From Actinobacteria bacterium 21-64-8 (lineage in GTDB: Bacteria > Actinomycetota > Acidimicrobiia > Acidimicrobiales > RAAP-2): a stretch of 19,810 nt of DNA. Within the stretch, counting starts at the first letter, position 1, and the number at the start of each line of letters is the position of its first letter. A program made the translations under genes and the position numbers. The notes beneath the pieces are model-generated. The model saw only the letters and a list, made by a program, of their open reading frames with translations, ran no database searches and was not told the DNA's origin. Shown piece after piece: positions 1 through 8,174 of this stretch. The stretch spans positions 1 through 19,810 of the forward strand of contig NCBD01000015.1 in NCBI GenBank assembly GCA_002255315.1, read 5' to 3'.

Positions 1-723
1 ACCTTGGCCTTCGCCCAGGCCTTCTACTACTTGATCGAAGACAACCCCCACGGGCTCACCGGCGGCGACACCGGCCTCGCCCTGTACTCCACGAGGCTGC
101 CAGGATTCCTGTCCGGAGCAGTCTCGAACACCCGCAATCTGTACTGGATCGCCTTTGGATTCCTGGTGGTCGCCTACGCCGTGGTGTGGCTGGTCACCGA
201 GTCGGCCACCGGCCACGTCTTCGTCGCCATTCGTGAGAACGAGCGGCGCCTCGAGGTGCTGGGCATTGGGTCATTTTGGTACAAGCTGACCTCCTTTACG
301 CTGTCCTCGCTCGTCTCGACCGCCGGCGGCGTGGTCTACCTGCTCTTGATCGGCACCGCGGTGCCGAGTGCCGTGGCGTCGACGACGGTGACCTTGTCGA
401 TCCTGATCATGGTCGTGTTGGGCGGGGCGGGTACGAGGTGGGGCGCCGTCTCGGGCGCGATCGTCTACATCTATCTCCAGCAGTACCTCCTCAAGGTCGC
501 GAACGAGCCCAACTTCACGACGCTGCCCGCGTACTTGCGCGTGCCACTCTCGCAGCCTCAATTTCTCCTCGGCGCGATCTTCGTGCTCTTCGTCATCTTC
601 GTGCCGGGCGGCATCGCCGGCGTCGTCGCGCGTCTGCGCGGACAGCGTTCTGCACCGCCTCACGCACTTGGACGCCTCGGGCGACTGCTCACGCGAAAGG
701 AACCTCATGACACTCACCGCTAA
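1..723 (+). CDS. LivM-type ABC transporter permease, 3' part
   Basis: The reading frame is open from the first base of the window, so the 5' end of the gene lies outside; about 240 C-terminal residues are present. The protein is an integral membrane permease of the branched-chain amino acid (LivM/BPD_transp_2) type, which imports a small amino or organic acid with a LivH partner, LivG/LivF ATPases and a binding protein. Visible support is a GGDTGL segment near the start, a cytoplasmic loop with RENERRLEVLG that resembles the LivM ATPase-contact loop, and several hydrophobic helices, one containing LSILIMVVLGGAGTRWGAV, a typical LivM signature. The tail is short and basic. The end overlaps the following dehydrogenase gene by 17 bases, so the two are probably co-transcribed. 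Substrate cannot be read from this fragment; the neighbour hints at hydroxy or keto acids, but that is inference. Confidence 0.88.
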   Translation, partial: TLAFAQAFYYLIEDNPHGLTGGDTGLALYSTRLPGFLSGAVSNTRNLYWIAFGFLVVAYAVVWLVTESATGHVFVAIRENERRLEVLGIGSFWYKLTSFTLSSLVSTAGGVVYLLLIGTAVPSAVASTTVTLSILIMVVLGGAGTRWGAVSGAIVYIYLQQYLLKVANEPNFTTLPAYLRVPLSQPQFLLGAIFVLFVIFVPGGIAGVVARLRGQRSAPPHALGRLGRLLTRKEPHDTHR

Positions 724-1492
724 AACCGCCCTGGTCACGGGCTCGACCAGTGGCATCGGACTGGGCGTGGCGCGCGCCCTCGCCGGCGAAGGCGCCAACG
801 TCGTGCTCAACGGCTTCGGTGACCCCGACGAGATCGAAGCGCTTCGCCAAGAGATCGCCAGTACGTACGGCGTACCGGTCATCTACGACGACGCGAATTT
901 GAGCGTCGCGAGCGAGGTGGCGCGACTGGTCACGCGTGCCGGCGAGCATTTCAACGGCCTTGACATACTCGTCAATAACGCCGGCATTCAACACGTCGCA
1001 CCGATTGAGTCCTTCGACGACGAACGCTGGGACGCGGTCATCGCGCTCAATCTCTCGGCCGTGTTTCACGCCATGAAGGCGGCGATTCCACTCATGAAGC
1101 GCCAAGGTTGGGGCCGAATCATCAACGTCGCCTCCGCCCACGGTCTCGTCGCGAGTCCTTTCAAAGTTGCCTACGTCGCCGCGAAGCACGGCGTCGTGGG
1201 CGCCACCAAAGTCGCCGCGTTAGAGCTCGCCAACGAGGCCATCACCGTCAACGCGATCTGTCCCGGTTGGGTCCTAACCCCCCTCGTCGAGCGTCAGTTA
1301 GCGGACCGCGCGAGCGCGCACGGTACCGACGTCACCAGCGAAGCGACGAAACTCTTGCAAGAAAAGCAACCCATGTTGAGTTTCACCACGCCCGACGCCA
1401 TTGGCGCCATGGCGGTCTATCTCTGCAGCGACGCGGCGCGCACCCTCACGGGCGCGGCGCTCTCGATTGACGGCGGTTGGGTCGCCCAGTAA
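707..1492 (+). CDS. 3-hydroxybutyrate dehydrogenase (SDR family)
   Basis: A 261-residue short-chain dehydrogenase that most resembles D-3-hydroxybutyrate dehydrogenase, which interconverts 3-hydroxybutyrate and acetoacetate with NAD in ketone-body or polyhydroxybutyrate catabolism. The Rossmann motif TGSTSGIG is at residues 11-18 and NNAG at 90-93. The catalytic set is Asn115, Ser143, Tyr156 and Lys160 (YVAAK). CPGWVLTPLVERQ at 185-197 is the stretch typical of hydroxybutyrate dehydrogenases, and the C-terminus has the usual SIDGGW. The ATG at 707 is chosen because AAAGGA lies five bases upstream and the coenzyme motif then sits at the normal distance from the start; an in-frame start at 668 would add 13 residues without family support. 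It overlaps the upstream permease gene by 17 bases. The SDR fold is certain; the substrate is likely but not proven. Confidence 0.85.
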   Translation: MTLTAKTALVTGSTSGIGLGVARALAGEGANVVLNGFGDPDEIEALRQEIASTYGVPVIYDDANLSVASEVARLVTRAGEHFNGLDILVNNAGIQHVAPIESFDDERWDAVIALNLSAVFHAMKAAIPLMKRQGWGRIINVASAHGLVASPFKVAYVAAKHGVVGATKVAALELANEAITVNAICPGWVLTPLVERQLADRASAHGTDVTSEATKLLQEKQPMLSFTTPDAIGAMAVYLCSDAARTLTGAALSIDGGWVAQ

Positions 1493-1509
1493 CGAGCCCT
1501 ACTGGCTCG
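1493..1509 (+). terminator. Hairpin directly after the dehydrogenase stop
   Basis: CGAGCC and GGCTCG form a perfect 6-bp stem around the loop CTACT, beginning at the base after the TAA stop. No T-run follows, so it is not a classic intrinsic terminator. It lies in a 92-bp convergent gap and may help end or protect transcripts. Confidence 0.35.
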
Positions 1510-1584
1510 CGCGTCGTGCAACCCCTATCCGAGCAACGCCGACGTGGTCGTGACGCAGAGCCGGGAGTGAACGCGAAAAACCAA

Positions 1585-1917
1585 TCAGGAGTTGTCAAAG
1601 GCCCTCACCTCTATTGAACCAAAGGGGGCCATCGGATGGCGGCGAGCTTCGTTGACGGCCTCTTCCATACTCGGGCATTCGACGACGTCAAAGCCAACGA
1701 CGCGCTCGGTTGCGGCAGTGAACGGTCCGTGATGAACGAGCACTTCGCCTCCTCGGACGCGAATCGTCACGGCGTCTGAGGGTGGCGCCAACGGTTGACC
1801 CTCGAGCAGTACTCCTCGAGCTCGCACGTCGTCCAGCCACGGTTCGACCGCGCGAGGAATCTCGCCCGGGGCTGCCTTGATGGTGTCGTCGCGACAGACC
1901 AAATAGAGAAATTTCAT
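1585..1917 (-). CDS. YCII-related domain protein
   Basis: A 110-residue protein of the YCII (dimeric alpha/beta barrel) family, small cytoplasmic proteins often found beside sigma factors or stress genes, whose reaction is usually unknown. The start MKFLYLVCRDD gives the family's first strand. The middle has VLVHHGPFTAATERVVGFDVVE, equivalent to the usual DGPF-x-E-x-GGF region but with His in place of the Asp before GPF. The end EAVNEARRHPMAPFGSIEVRAF matches the conserved ARRHP...GSIEVRP tail. The ATG at 1917 is preferred because a purine-rich AGGGGG stretch lies about ten bases upstream and the family begins at this residue; the frame stays open upstream but that stretch looks non-coding. 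It lies downstream of the Cj0069-like gene on the same strand, separated by 186 bases, and converges on the dehydrogenase gene. Function is not known. Confidence 0.8.
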   Translation of the reverse strand: MKFLYLVCRDDTIKAAPGEIPRAVEPWLDDVRARGVLLEGQPLAPPSDAVTIRVRGGEVLVHHGPFTAATERVVGFDVVECPSMEEAVNEARRHPMAPFGSIEVRAFDNS

Positions 1918-1991
1918 CTTTTCTGAACCCCCTTCGCCGCGCCACGCGACGCACGATGCCCTGCGCGCCACCAAAGTACACCCGGGTCCTT

Positions 1992-2009
1992 GGACTTGTG
2001 AAGAAGTCC
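1992..2009. promoter_or_regulatory. Inverted repeat upstream of the YCII gene
   Basis: GGACTT and AAGTCC form perfect 6-bp arms around six bases, about 75 bases upstream of the YCII start, inside the 186-bp gap 1918-2103, which otherwise holds no gene I can support. It could be an operator. On the minus strand a weak promoter-like pair, TTCACA and TACTTT spaced by 18 bases, overlaps the repeat. Both readings are tentative. Confidence 0.2.
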
Positions 2010-2103
2010 GGTACCGTGAGCATGGCATTCGTGTCGAGGTCGCAGGGCGCCCGCGCTAAAGGTCACGGGAGCTTTCGCGCTCTGGCGTCCTTCGTTGATC
2101 GCG

Positions 2104-3180
2104 CTAGGACCGGCGTATCCGCGCCGCCTCAACTCGCCGCAGTGTTGCGGTCACTATCGCGTCGACCGCCGTCGGCGGGAACGGCCACACGGCACTGACG
2201 TTGATCTCGCACAAGACGTAGGTGTCCTGGCCCGAGGCGTCTTTTGGCCCGTAAAGAAAGTCCGCGTCCCAGATGACGGGAAGGGCCTCGCGGTCGAGGT
2301 CGAGGATGGTCATCATCTGCGGCACCCAGTCGTCTTCGACCTTTACCCGCAGCGTCTCGTAGAAGGGATCGTCAGCTCCGTACACGATTGAAGCCGGCGA
2401 CTCGACCGGTGGTTCCCTCGAATCAAGCATCAACAGTCCCTGTGGCCACTGTTGAGCAAAGCCCACGACCTCGTCGTGGGTGAAGTAGCAGCGAAGCATC
2501 CCCTCGGCCAGCCGTTTTTGATACGGCTGGTCGACGAGACTTCCTGACCACGCGAAGTAGTCGTCGCATCGATCCATAAAGGCTTCTAAGGACAGCACCG
2601 CCGACGAACCATCCCGCGAGCGCGCGTCTCGCACGCGAACGAACCGGCCCGGGCCACCTGGCACGTGTTCTTCTACGAGCTCGACGCTCCACACGCCGTT
2701 ACCGCCGTTACCGCGCGCCTGTTTGAGCACAAGACGTCCGTTCTCGTCGAGGCGTGCGGGAAAGCGCCTCTGTAAATCCGCTGATGAACCGTAGAGCGCC
2801 GCGTCGCTCCCCCAACCGAGCTCGCGAGTGCGAACGAGCACTTCTTTCGTGCCGAGTTTGTCGATCACGTCAGGATGCGCGGAGACGAATACTCCCTGCG
2901 CGGATACGTCACGCAAGAGTGCGTCGAGGTGTGCGCGAGTGGCGCCGTCCTGGATGGGATTCACCCACACCAGCGCGCCGTCACAACCGAGGAGTTCCTC
3001 TCTGACCTCGTTGAGCGAATCGTCGGCGAAGGGAATCGGCACAATGATGACGGACCGCTCGGCGAAGACTTCGAAGAGCGGTCCGAGCTGTCGATCCGCT
3101 CGCGGGAGTGGCGACGCAACGCCGCGATCCCCGCGCCACACGATGCCCAGCTTGAGCGGATCGTCAGCACCACGCGTCAC
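2104..3180 (-). CDS. Cj0069-like, ATP-grasp-type protein of unknown function
   Basis: A 358-residue protein resembling the uncharacterised Cj0069 family, whose members look like divergent ATP-grasp enzymes. Visible features (numbered from the GTG) are an N-terminal LGIVWRGD segment at 11-18, TKEVLVRTRELGWGSD at 111-126, and VLKQARGNGGNGVWSVEL at 151-168. The last has the Lys-plus-glycine-rich loop expected of an ATP-grasp nucleotide site. CEIN at 324-327 near the C-terminus resembles the Mg-binding E-x-N of such enzymes. The GTG at 3180 is chosen because it overlaps the stop of the upstream acetyltransferase as GTGA, the arrangement used throughout this window; an in-frame ATG at 3246 would overlap that gene by 70 bases. 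The substrate is unknown; a carboxylate-amine or carboxylate-thiol ligase would fit the fold. The family name is from memory of motifs. Confidence 0.7.
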   Translation of the reverse strand: MTRGADDPLKLGIVWRGDRGVASPLPRADRQLGPLFEVFAERSVIIVPIPFADDSLNEVREELLGCDGALVWVNPIQDGATRAHLDALLRDVSAQGVFVSAHPDVIDKLGTKEVLVRTRELGWGSDAALYGSSADLQRRFPARLDENGRLVLKQARGNGGNGVWSVELVEEHVPGGPGRFVRVRDARSRDGSSAVLSLEAFMDRCDDYFAWSGSLVDQPYQKRLAEGMLRCYFTHDEVVGFAQQWPQGLLMLDSREPPVESPASIVYGADDPFYETLRVKVEDDWVPQMMTILDLDREALPVIWDADFLYGPKDASGQDTYVLCEINVSAVWPFPPTAVDAIVTATLRRVEAARIRRS

Positions 3181-3785
3181 GCGTGGCCGCTGTGCGTCGA
3201 TGGCGTTGCCGTGGAGGCGGGCGAAACCGTACGGCTCACGACCCACGCGTGTTTACCCACCTGACGGTCGCGGGTGAATCCGAGGTCTTCGAACAGTTCG
3301 ACCGTCGCGCAGAAGAGGAAGCGATCCTGCGCTTGACGCCCCACGGTCGTCTCGGCGACGGCCTCAATACGTCCCCCGCCCGACAGGATTATTTGGGCGA
3401 TCGCCCCTTCGAGCGCCAACCGGGCGATTCCTTCGCCGCGATGGCGCTTGTCCACGAAGATGCACGCCACGCGCCACCTCGCGGGCGCCGGAGGGTTCTT
3501 ACGGTACTCGCGGCCATGCTTGAGATCTAACGAGTCGGAGGGGCCGTACTGGCACCAGCCTTGCGCCCGTGACTCGTCGTCGAACACCAGCGCCGCGTGC
3601 GCTCGACCGCAGCGGACCAGTGCTTCTTTCAACGTTCGCGGATCGCTGACGCCTCGTTGATACTCAACGTGATTTGGCGCACACCAGCAACCTCCGTAGA
3701 TCCCGTTGTTGCGCTCAACCAAGTCGGCGAAGGCCCCCCACGTCGCGGCGTCGAGCCGACCGACCGTATATGTGGTGCGGGTCAC
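3177..3785 (-). CDS. GNAT-family N-acetyltransferase
   Basis: A 202-residue acetyl-CoA-dependent N-acetyltransferase; the acceptor is unknown. Motif A, VACIFVDKRHRGEGIARLAL, spans residues 107-125 with the pyrophosphate-binding R-H-R-G-E-G at 114-119. It is followed by an EGAIAQI helix and the motif B region FLFCATVELFEDLGF (156-170). The N-terminal half contains a Cys/Trp-rich IYGGCWC segment (29-35) that recurs in a subgroup of hypothetical GNAT proteins. I placed the start at the GTG at 3785 because the protein then begins with the expected first strand. The same frame remains open upstream all the way into gatB, but the stretch between about 3786 and 4380 has no protein-like composition in this frame and overlaps a VOC gene on the other strand. 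It overlaps the downstream Cj0069-like gene by GTGA, so the pair is probably translationally coupled. The start is uncertain. Confidence 0.75.
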   Translation of the reverse strand: MTRTTYTVGRLDAATWGAFADLVERNNGIYGGCWCAPNHVEYQRGVSDPRTLKEALVRCGRAHAALVFDDESRAQGWCQYGPSDSLDLKHGREYRKNPPAPARWRVACIFVDKRHRGEGIARLALEGAIAQIILSGGGRIEAVAETTVGRQAQDRFLFCATVELFEDLGFTRDRQVGKHAWVVSRTVSPASTATPSTHSGHA

Positions 3786-3984
3786 GCTCTGAGTTTGCCA
3801 CGCGCCCACGATCCGCGCGCGGGCGAGCGCGGGGTCCCACCAACGCTCAAGTACCGTCAGTAACGAAAGGACTGACGGGTTCTGCGTACCAAGGCTGACC
3901 GGGGGGACCCGTCGTGCACGCCCTGGCGCAGCGTTCTCGTCTCGCCGGTTGACCAACGGATGAATGAACTGAAAGTCTGAGCGA

Positions 3985-4283
3985 ATGCTCACCTGGGAAC
4001 AGGTCACCATTGACGCGCACGATCCCGTGGCCTGGGCTCGGTGGTGGGCCGAAGCGCTTCGTCGGGTGGAAGTGAATGACGATTCTCGGGCCTTCGAAAT
4101 CCAACCCGCGCCCGAGCAGTACCCCGGCTCGATGTTCCTTCGCGTCCCCGAAGCACAATCACTGAAGAACAGCTTCATTTGGATCTTCGACCCGACGATC
4201 AAGAACGCGAAGTCGCTCGCCTCCTCGCGGTGAGCACGTGGGTGGTACTGAACGACCCCCAGGGAAATGAGTTCTGCGTCTAG
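3985..4283 (+). pseudogene. VOC/glyoxalase-like domain protein, frameshifted and internally deleted
   Basis: The frame starting at 3985 encodes a VOC (vicinal oxygen chelate, glyoxalase-like) N-terminal part: VTIDAHDPVAWARWWAEAL, then MFLRVPEAQSLKN and FDPT, as in the family pattern of D-x-DP, W-x-AL and VPE-x-K-x-KN. It stops at 4233. From about 4198 a second frame continues the same domain as QEREVARLLA, and ends WVVLNDPQGNEFCV with TAG at 4281-4283, the standard family C-terminus. Adding one base near 4197 restores DPTDQEREVARLL, the expected sequence, so a single-base loss is likely. In addition, roughly a dozen residues normally found between LLA and WVVL are missing in frame. The gene is divergent from the GNAT gene and convergent with gatB, sharing CTAG with the gatB stop. 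It is either a decaying gene or mis-sequenced. Confidence 0.7.
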
Positions 4284-5690
4284 GGCGCCGAGTCGAGCGA
4301 TTCGTTCGTGGCTGCTCGCTTCGTCGCGAGCAACGCGATAACGGCCTTGCCGTTCGCTTGGCCCTTCGTAGCTTTGACGACGCCACTCCGCGGGATGCGC
4401 GTCGATCAATTCATTCACCCTCGCGCCGAGCGCGTTGTCGCTGACCTGTTCAATGCCTAATTGGGCAATGGCAGCGCTCGCCTCTCCACCGTGTTCGAGC
4501 AAGTAAGCGAGTACGGATTTCGCTTGCGTCGCCGACAGTTGACCGCGCTGTTCTAACAACAGCGTCTGGTTAAAGGCGTCGTAGGACAACTTCGAAACAC
4601 CCGTCTCGCTCGCCGCGAGCTCGTTGGTCGCTCGGTTCAGCGCGAGCACCGAGTCAGCGCCCGCTTCGTGGGCGTGGATGACGAATTCGTCGAGCCCGAG
4701 GTCGACCGCTATCGCGACCGCTTCTGCTTGGGCCTCACTGAGATCACCAAAGAGCGCGCTGAGGGCCGCGCGTCGTTCGGCCGGCATGCGCGTCAGGGTC
4801 GCGCGCACGCTCGCTTGCCACTCGTCACTCGGCGCTAAGTCCACGAGGTCAGGTTCACGAAAGTAGCGGTAGTCCTCGGCCTCTTCTTTTACCCGCAGCG
4901 TCGAGGTCTCGCCGCGGCGCTCGTCCCAGTGGCGAGTCTCTTGGCGTACCGTGCCGCCATCTTCTAAGAGCTCCACTTGGCGCAGCGCCTCGTACTCAAT
5001 GGCGCGCACCAGCGAACGTAGTGAGTTGAGGTTCTTGATCTCACAGCGCGTACCGTAGGGCTCGCCCGATTTGCGCACCGAGACGTTGGCGTCCATGCGC
5101 ATCGAACCCTCTTCCATACGACCGTCCGACGCACCGGTCGCGATCAAGATTCCGCGCAGTTCACTCGCGTAGGCGCGCGCCTGGGCGGACGTGCGAATGT
5201 CGGGCGCCGAAACGATCTCGACGAGCGGCACGCCCGAGCGGTTGTAGTCAATGAGCGAGCGATCGGCGCCTTGCAGACGGCCCGAGCCGCCGACGTGGGT
5301 GGATTTGCCGGTGTCTTCTTCTAGATGTGCGCGTTCGATGCCGACGCGCGAGCCGTCGGGTAGGTCCAAAAAGCCGTTCGAGTTAATCGGCAGGTCGTAC
5401 TGGGAGATCTGGAAGTCCTTGGGCATATCGGGGTAGAAGTAGTTCTTGCGGTGAAAGGTCGAGGGCGCGACGCTGCAGTGCAGCGCAAAACCGAGCGCCA
5501 TCGCGAGCTCGACCGCGCGCTCATTCAACACGGGCAGCGCACCGGGTAGCCCCAAGCACACGGGACAGATATTGGTGTTGGGCTCGTCGCCGAACATGTT
5601 CGCGCAACCGCAAAAGAGCTTCGTCGCGGTTTTGAGTTCCGTGTGCACCTCGAGACCAACGACCATCTCCCATCCCTCGGGTAACGCCAT
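4280..5690 (-). CDS. gatB: Asp-tRNA(Asn)/Glu-tRNA(Gln) amidotransferase subunit GatB, frameshifted near the C-terminus
   Basis: GatB binds and phosphorylates the misacylated Glu-tRNA(Gln) or Asp-tRNA(Asn) before amidation by GatA. The N-terminal cradle domain is complete and canonical: GLEVHTELKTATKLFC, NICPVCLGLPGALPV, RKNYFYPDMPKDFQISQYD, HLEEDTGKSTH, DYNRSGVPLVEIV and MEEGSMRMDANVS. The helical and YqeY-like tail follows up to EW at residues 435-436. There the frame breaks (about 4376-4385): the remaining tail is read in another frame as VVKATKGQANGKAVIALL and ends at TAG 4280-4282. About 15-17 residues usually present before that motif are missing. In the unshifted frame the ORF simply runs on to 3177 through the GNAT gene, giving an 837-residue product that is not a real GatB. 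The ATG overlaps the gatA stop as TAATG. A functional gatB is expected to be essential if the cell lacks GlnRS. Confidence 0.88.
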
Positions 5691-7111
5691 TAGCGACCCT
5701 CCGCGATCTCGAGCACGCGCGCGCCGGCAAAGAGTGCGGCTTCGCTACGACCCGGTCCTAAGAGTTGGACCCCAATGGGTAGCCCCGACGCGCCGAGTCC
5801 AAAGGGCACCGAGACGGCCGCTTCGCCGGCCAAGTTGGTGGGAATCGTAAAGACGTCCGAGAGGTACATCGCCATGGGGTTTTCACTCTTTTCGCCGAAC
5901 TGAAAGGCGACCGAGGGCGTCGTCGCCCCGAGCAAGAGATCGACTTGTTGATAGGCCGCACGAAAGGCGCTGATCATTTGGGTGCGAACCTTTAAGGCCT
6001 GGCCGTAGTAGGCGTCGTAGTAGCCGGCCGAGAGGGCGTAGGTACCGAGCATGATGCGCCGCTTCACTTCGGCGCCAAAGCCCAGCGTGCGCGTCGCTTC
6101 GTTCATGGCCGTCACGTTCTCGGCGTCGACGCGCAGCCCGTAGCGCACGCCGTCAAAGCGAGCGAGGTTCGACGAGGCTTCGGCCGGTGCGAGCAGGTAG
6201 TAGGCACTGAGTCCCAACTTGATCTCGGGAATCGAGAGTTCCACAATTTCGGCGCCGGCCGCGCGAAGGACCTCCGCGGCGCGCGTGACCGAAGCGACGA
6301 CCTCGTCGTCGGCGCCCTCAATGAGTTCACGCACGAGACCCACGCGCTTTGCCCCCACGCCGTCGTTGACGTGGGCGACCAGTGAGGGCGAACCTTCGGG
6401 TAGTGAGGTCGAGTCCATCGGGTCGTGCCCCGCGATCACTTCTAACAAGAGCGCCGCGTCTTCGACGGTCTTGGCGAAGGGTCCAATCTGGTCGAGCGAA
6501 CTCGCAAAGGCGATCAGTCCGTAGCGCGAGACGAGGCCGTAGGTCGGCTTCATGCCCACGAGTCCACAGAGCGCGGCGGGTTGGCGAATCGAGCCGCCGG
6601 TGTCCGAACCGAGCGCGATGGTGGTCATCTCCGCGGCGACCGCGGCCGCGGAGCCACCCGAGGAGCCACCGGGCACGCGCGAAGGGTCGAGGGGATTGCG
6701 CGTGGGGCCAAAGGCCGAGGTCTCGGTCGATGAACCCATCGCGAACTCATCGAGGTTGGTCTTACCGATCGCGACCGCGCCCGCCGCCAGCACGCGCTCG
6801 ACGACCGTCGCGTCGTAGGGCGGACGCCAGCCTTCGAGAATGCGCGACGAACAGGTCGTGGGCACCCCGCGCTGACAGAGGTTGTCCTTTAAGGCAATGG
6901 GCACGCCCGCGAGACGCCCGAGTTCGGCGCCGGCACGAACCTGTTCGTCAACGGCGCGCGCTTGGGCGCGCGCGCCTTCTTCATCGACGTAGAGAAAGAC
7001 GTTGAGCTCTTCGTTGCGCGCAGCGACCACCGCGAGGGACTTGTCGAGTTCGGCTTCGGCCGTCGTGGCGCCGCTCTTCACGTCCGCCGCAATTTGAGTG
7101 GCACTTCTCAC
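5690..7111 (-). CDS. gatA: Asp-tRNA(Asn)/Glu-tRNA(Gln) amidotransferase subunit GatA
   Basis: GatA is the glutaminase subunit of GatCAB. It hydrolyses Gln and passes ammonia to GatB, which converts Glu-tRNA(Gln) to Gln-tRNA(Gln) and/or Asp-tRNA(Asn) to Asn-tRNA(Asn). The 473 residues match the family length. The amidase-signature triad is visible: Lys75 in IALKDN, cis-Ser150 in [13 protein letters not shown] and the nucleophile Ser174 in [12 protein letters not shown]. These are each four lower than the S. aureus numbering (79/154/178). Other family blocks are [15 protein letters not shown] and [24 protein letters not shown]. The start is GTG at 7111, overlapping the gatC stop as GTGA; its own stop overlaps the gatB ATG as TAATG. 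The gene is intact and sits in the middle of a tight minus-strand operon. Confidence 0.97.
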   Translation of the reverse strand: MRSATQIAADVKSGATTAEAELDKSLAVVAARNEELNVFLYVDEEGARAQARAVDEQVRAGAELGRLAGVPIALKDNLCQRGVPTTCSSRILEGWRPPYDATVVERVLAAGAVAIGKTNLDEFAMGSSTETSAFGPTRNPLDPSRVPGGSSGGSAAAVAAEMTTIALGSDTGGSIRQPAALCGLVGMKPTYGLVSRYGLIAFASSLDQIGPFAKTVEDAALLLEVIAGHDPMDSTSLPEGSPSLVAHVNDGVGAKRVGLVRELIEGADDEVVASVTRAAEVLRAAGAEIVELSIPEIKLGLSAYYLLAPAEASSNLARFDGVRYGLRVDAENVTAMNEATRTLGFGAEVKRRIMLGTYALSAGYYDAYYGQALKVRTQMISAFRAAYQQVDLLLGATTPSVAFQFGEKSENPMAMYLSDVFTIPTNLAGEAAVSVPFGLGASGLPIGVQLLGPGRSEAALFAGARVLEIAEGR

Positions 7112-7410
7112 GGCGCCTCGCCCAAGATGCGCGGCACCGCGAAGCGTCCCTCGCGCGCGTCGGGCGCCATGGCGAGGACCTCGTCGCGGCTCAGACTGGC
7201 GCGTACCTCGTCACTGCGCACCACGTTCACGAGTCCAAAGGGGTGGGCGGTCGCTTCGACGCCGTCGAGCTTCAGGGCGGCGATGTCGTCGGCGTGACCG
7301 AGAATCTGGCCGAGCTGGTCAGTAAAGAGGTCGAGTTCTTCGTCACTCAAGGTGAGTCGTGCGAGGTGGGCGACCTTGGCGACGTCGTCTCTCGTGAGTC
7401 GTGCGGCCAT
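7108..7410 (-). CDS. gatC: Asp-tRNA(Asn)/Glu-tRNA(Gln) amidotransferase subunit GatC
   Basis: The small 100-residue subunit that wraps around GatA and GatB and stabilises the amidotransferase. It has the typical N-terminal [21 protein letters not shown] helix, the [26 protein letters not shown] middle, and the C-terminal [34 protein letters not shown] in which a conserved Arg-Asp pair precedes the strand entering GatA. The ATG at 7410 overlaps the upstream esterase stop as TAATG, and its stop overlaps the gatA start as GTGA, so gatC-gatA-gatB are translationally coupled. Length and motifs are normal. Confidence 0.96.
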   Translation of the reverse strand: MAARLTRDDVAKVAHLARLTLSDEELDLFTDQLGQILGHADDIAALKLDGVEATAHPFGLVNVVRSDEVRASLSRDEVLAMAPDAREGRFAVPRILGEAP

Positions 7411-8159
7411 TAGGCCAGCACTTTCGCCGCGAAGGCCAGCGCACTCGACTCCACGAGCTCTTGGTCGTTGTCGATCGTCGCGACGTGGTACGAGTTCTCG
7501 AGCCAGAGGCGCTCGATGGGGCCGCTGACGTGTTCGACGAGTGCGTCACCGTTGTCCGAAGTCACGACGTGGTCCTCACGACTCGAGATCAACAAACAGG
7601 GCGCACTGATCGAGTGGAGATTCGCTTCGACTTCCTTCACGCCGGCGAAGAGACTCACGACGCACCCCAAGGGCGTCGCGGGGTAGGACGACTCCACCAC
7701 GCCCTCTTTCTTGACGTCCGAGCCAATGGAGTCGATCGTCTCCACGCCCGAGTCGATCAACTGGGCGAGCCCCTCTTCGAGTTCGGCGCCGGGACTCTTC
7801 ACCAAAGGATTAATCAGCACGACCCCAAAGACGGGTCGACGTTCGGCGACGAGGGCCGCGAGGCCGCCGCCCATCGAGAGTCCCGCAACCACCACGCGCG
7901 AACAGTGCGTCGCGAGTTCGTCGTAGGCAGCGAGCGCGGCGCTTGACCAGTCGTCCCAGTTCGTCGTCATCATGTCAGCGACCGTCGTGCCGTGACCGGG
8001 TAGACGAGGCAGCATGACGCTGTACCCGGCGGCGGCGAAGCGCTCCGCCAAGGGGCGCATCGAGGTGGGATTACCCGTAAAGCCGTGCAGGACGAGGACG
8101 CCGTCAGTGCCCCCCTGGTGAAAATAGGGCTCAGCGCCAGCAAGAATTGGGGTCGTCAT
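7410..8159 (-). CDS. Alpha/beta hydrolase, Est30-like carboxylesterase
   Basis: A 249-residue cytoplasmic alpha/beta hydrolase of the Est30/monoacylglycerol-lipase-like carboxylesterase group, expected to hydrolyse short- to medium-chain esters. The oxyanion region VLVLHGFTGNPTSM is at 21-34 and PGHG at 54-57. The nucleophile elbow GLSMG is at 93-97 with Ser95. The acid is Asp196 (SREDHVV) and the base His225 (NSYHVAT), almost the same positions as in Geobacillus Est30. No signal peptide is seen. It lies 15 bases after the exporter gene and overlaps gatC by one base (TAATG), so it shares their transcript. A GGGGGG purine run lies a few bases upstream of the ATG as a possible ribosome binding site. 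The natural substrate is unknown; placement with an exporter and gat genes gives no clear clue. Confidence 0.88.
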   Translation of the reverse strand: MTTPILAGAEPYFHQGGTDGVLVLHGFTGNPTSMRPLAERFAAAGYSVMLPRLPGHGTTVADMMTTNWDDWSSAALAAYDELATHCSRVVVAGLSMGGGLAALVAERRPVFGVVLINPLVKSPGAELEEGLAQLIDSGVETIDSIGSDVKKEGVVESSYPATPLGCVVSLFAGVKEVEANLHSISAPCLLISSREDHVVTSDNGDALVEHVSGPIERLWLENSYHVATIDNDQELVESSALAFAAKVLA

Positions 8160-8174
8160 AGGCCCCCCAGCCTA

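Noticed and set aside
4313..4332. A 7-bp inverted repeat (TGCTCGC / GCGAGCA) near the gatB end, as a bidirectional terminator
   Set aside because: No T-run on either side, and it lies within the coding part of the restored gatB tail.
3177..5690. A single 837-codon ORF read as a GatB-GNAT fusion protein
   Set aside because: Between about 3786 and 4380 the frame has no recognisable protein sequence, the true GatB tail appears in another frame ending at 4280, and a VOC gene occupies the opposite strand. The open frame is a by-product of few stops in GC-rich DNA.
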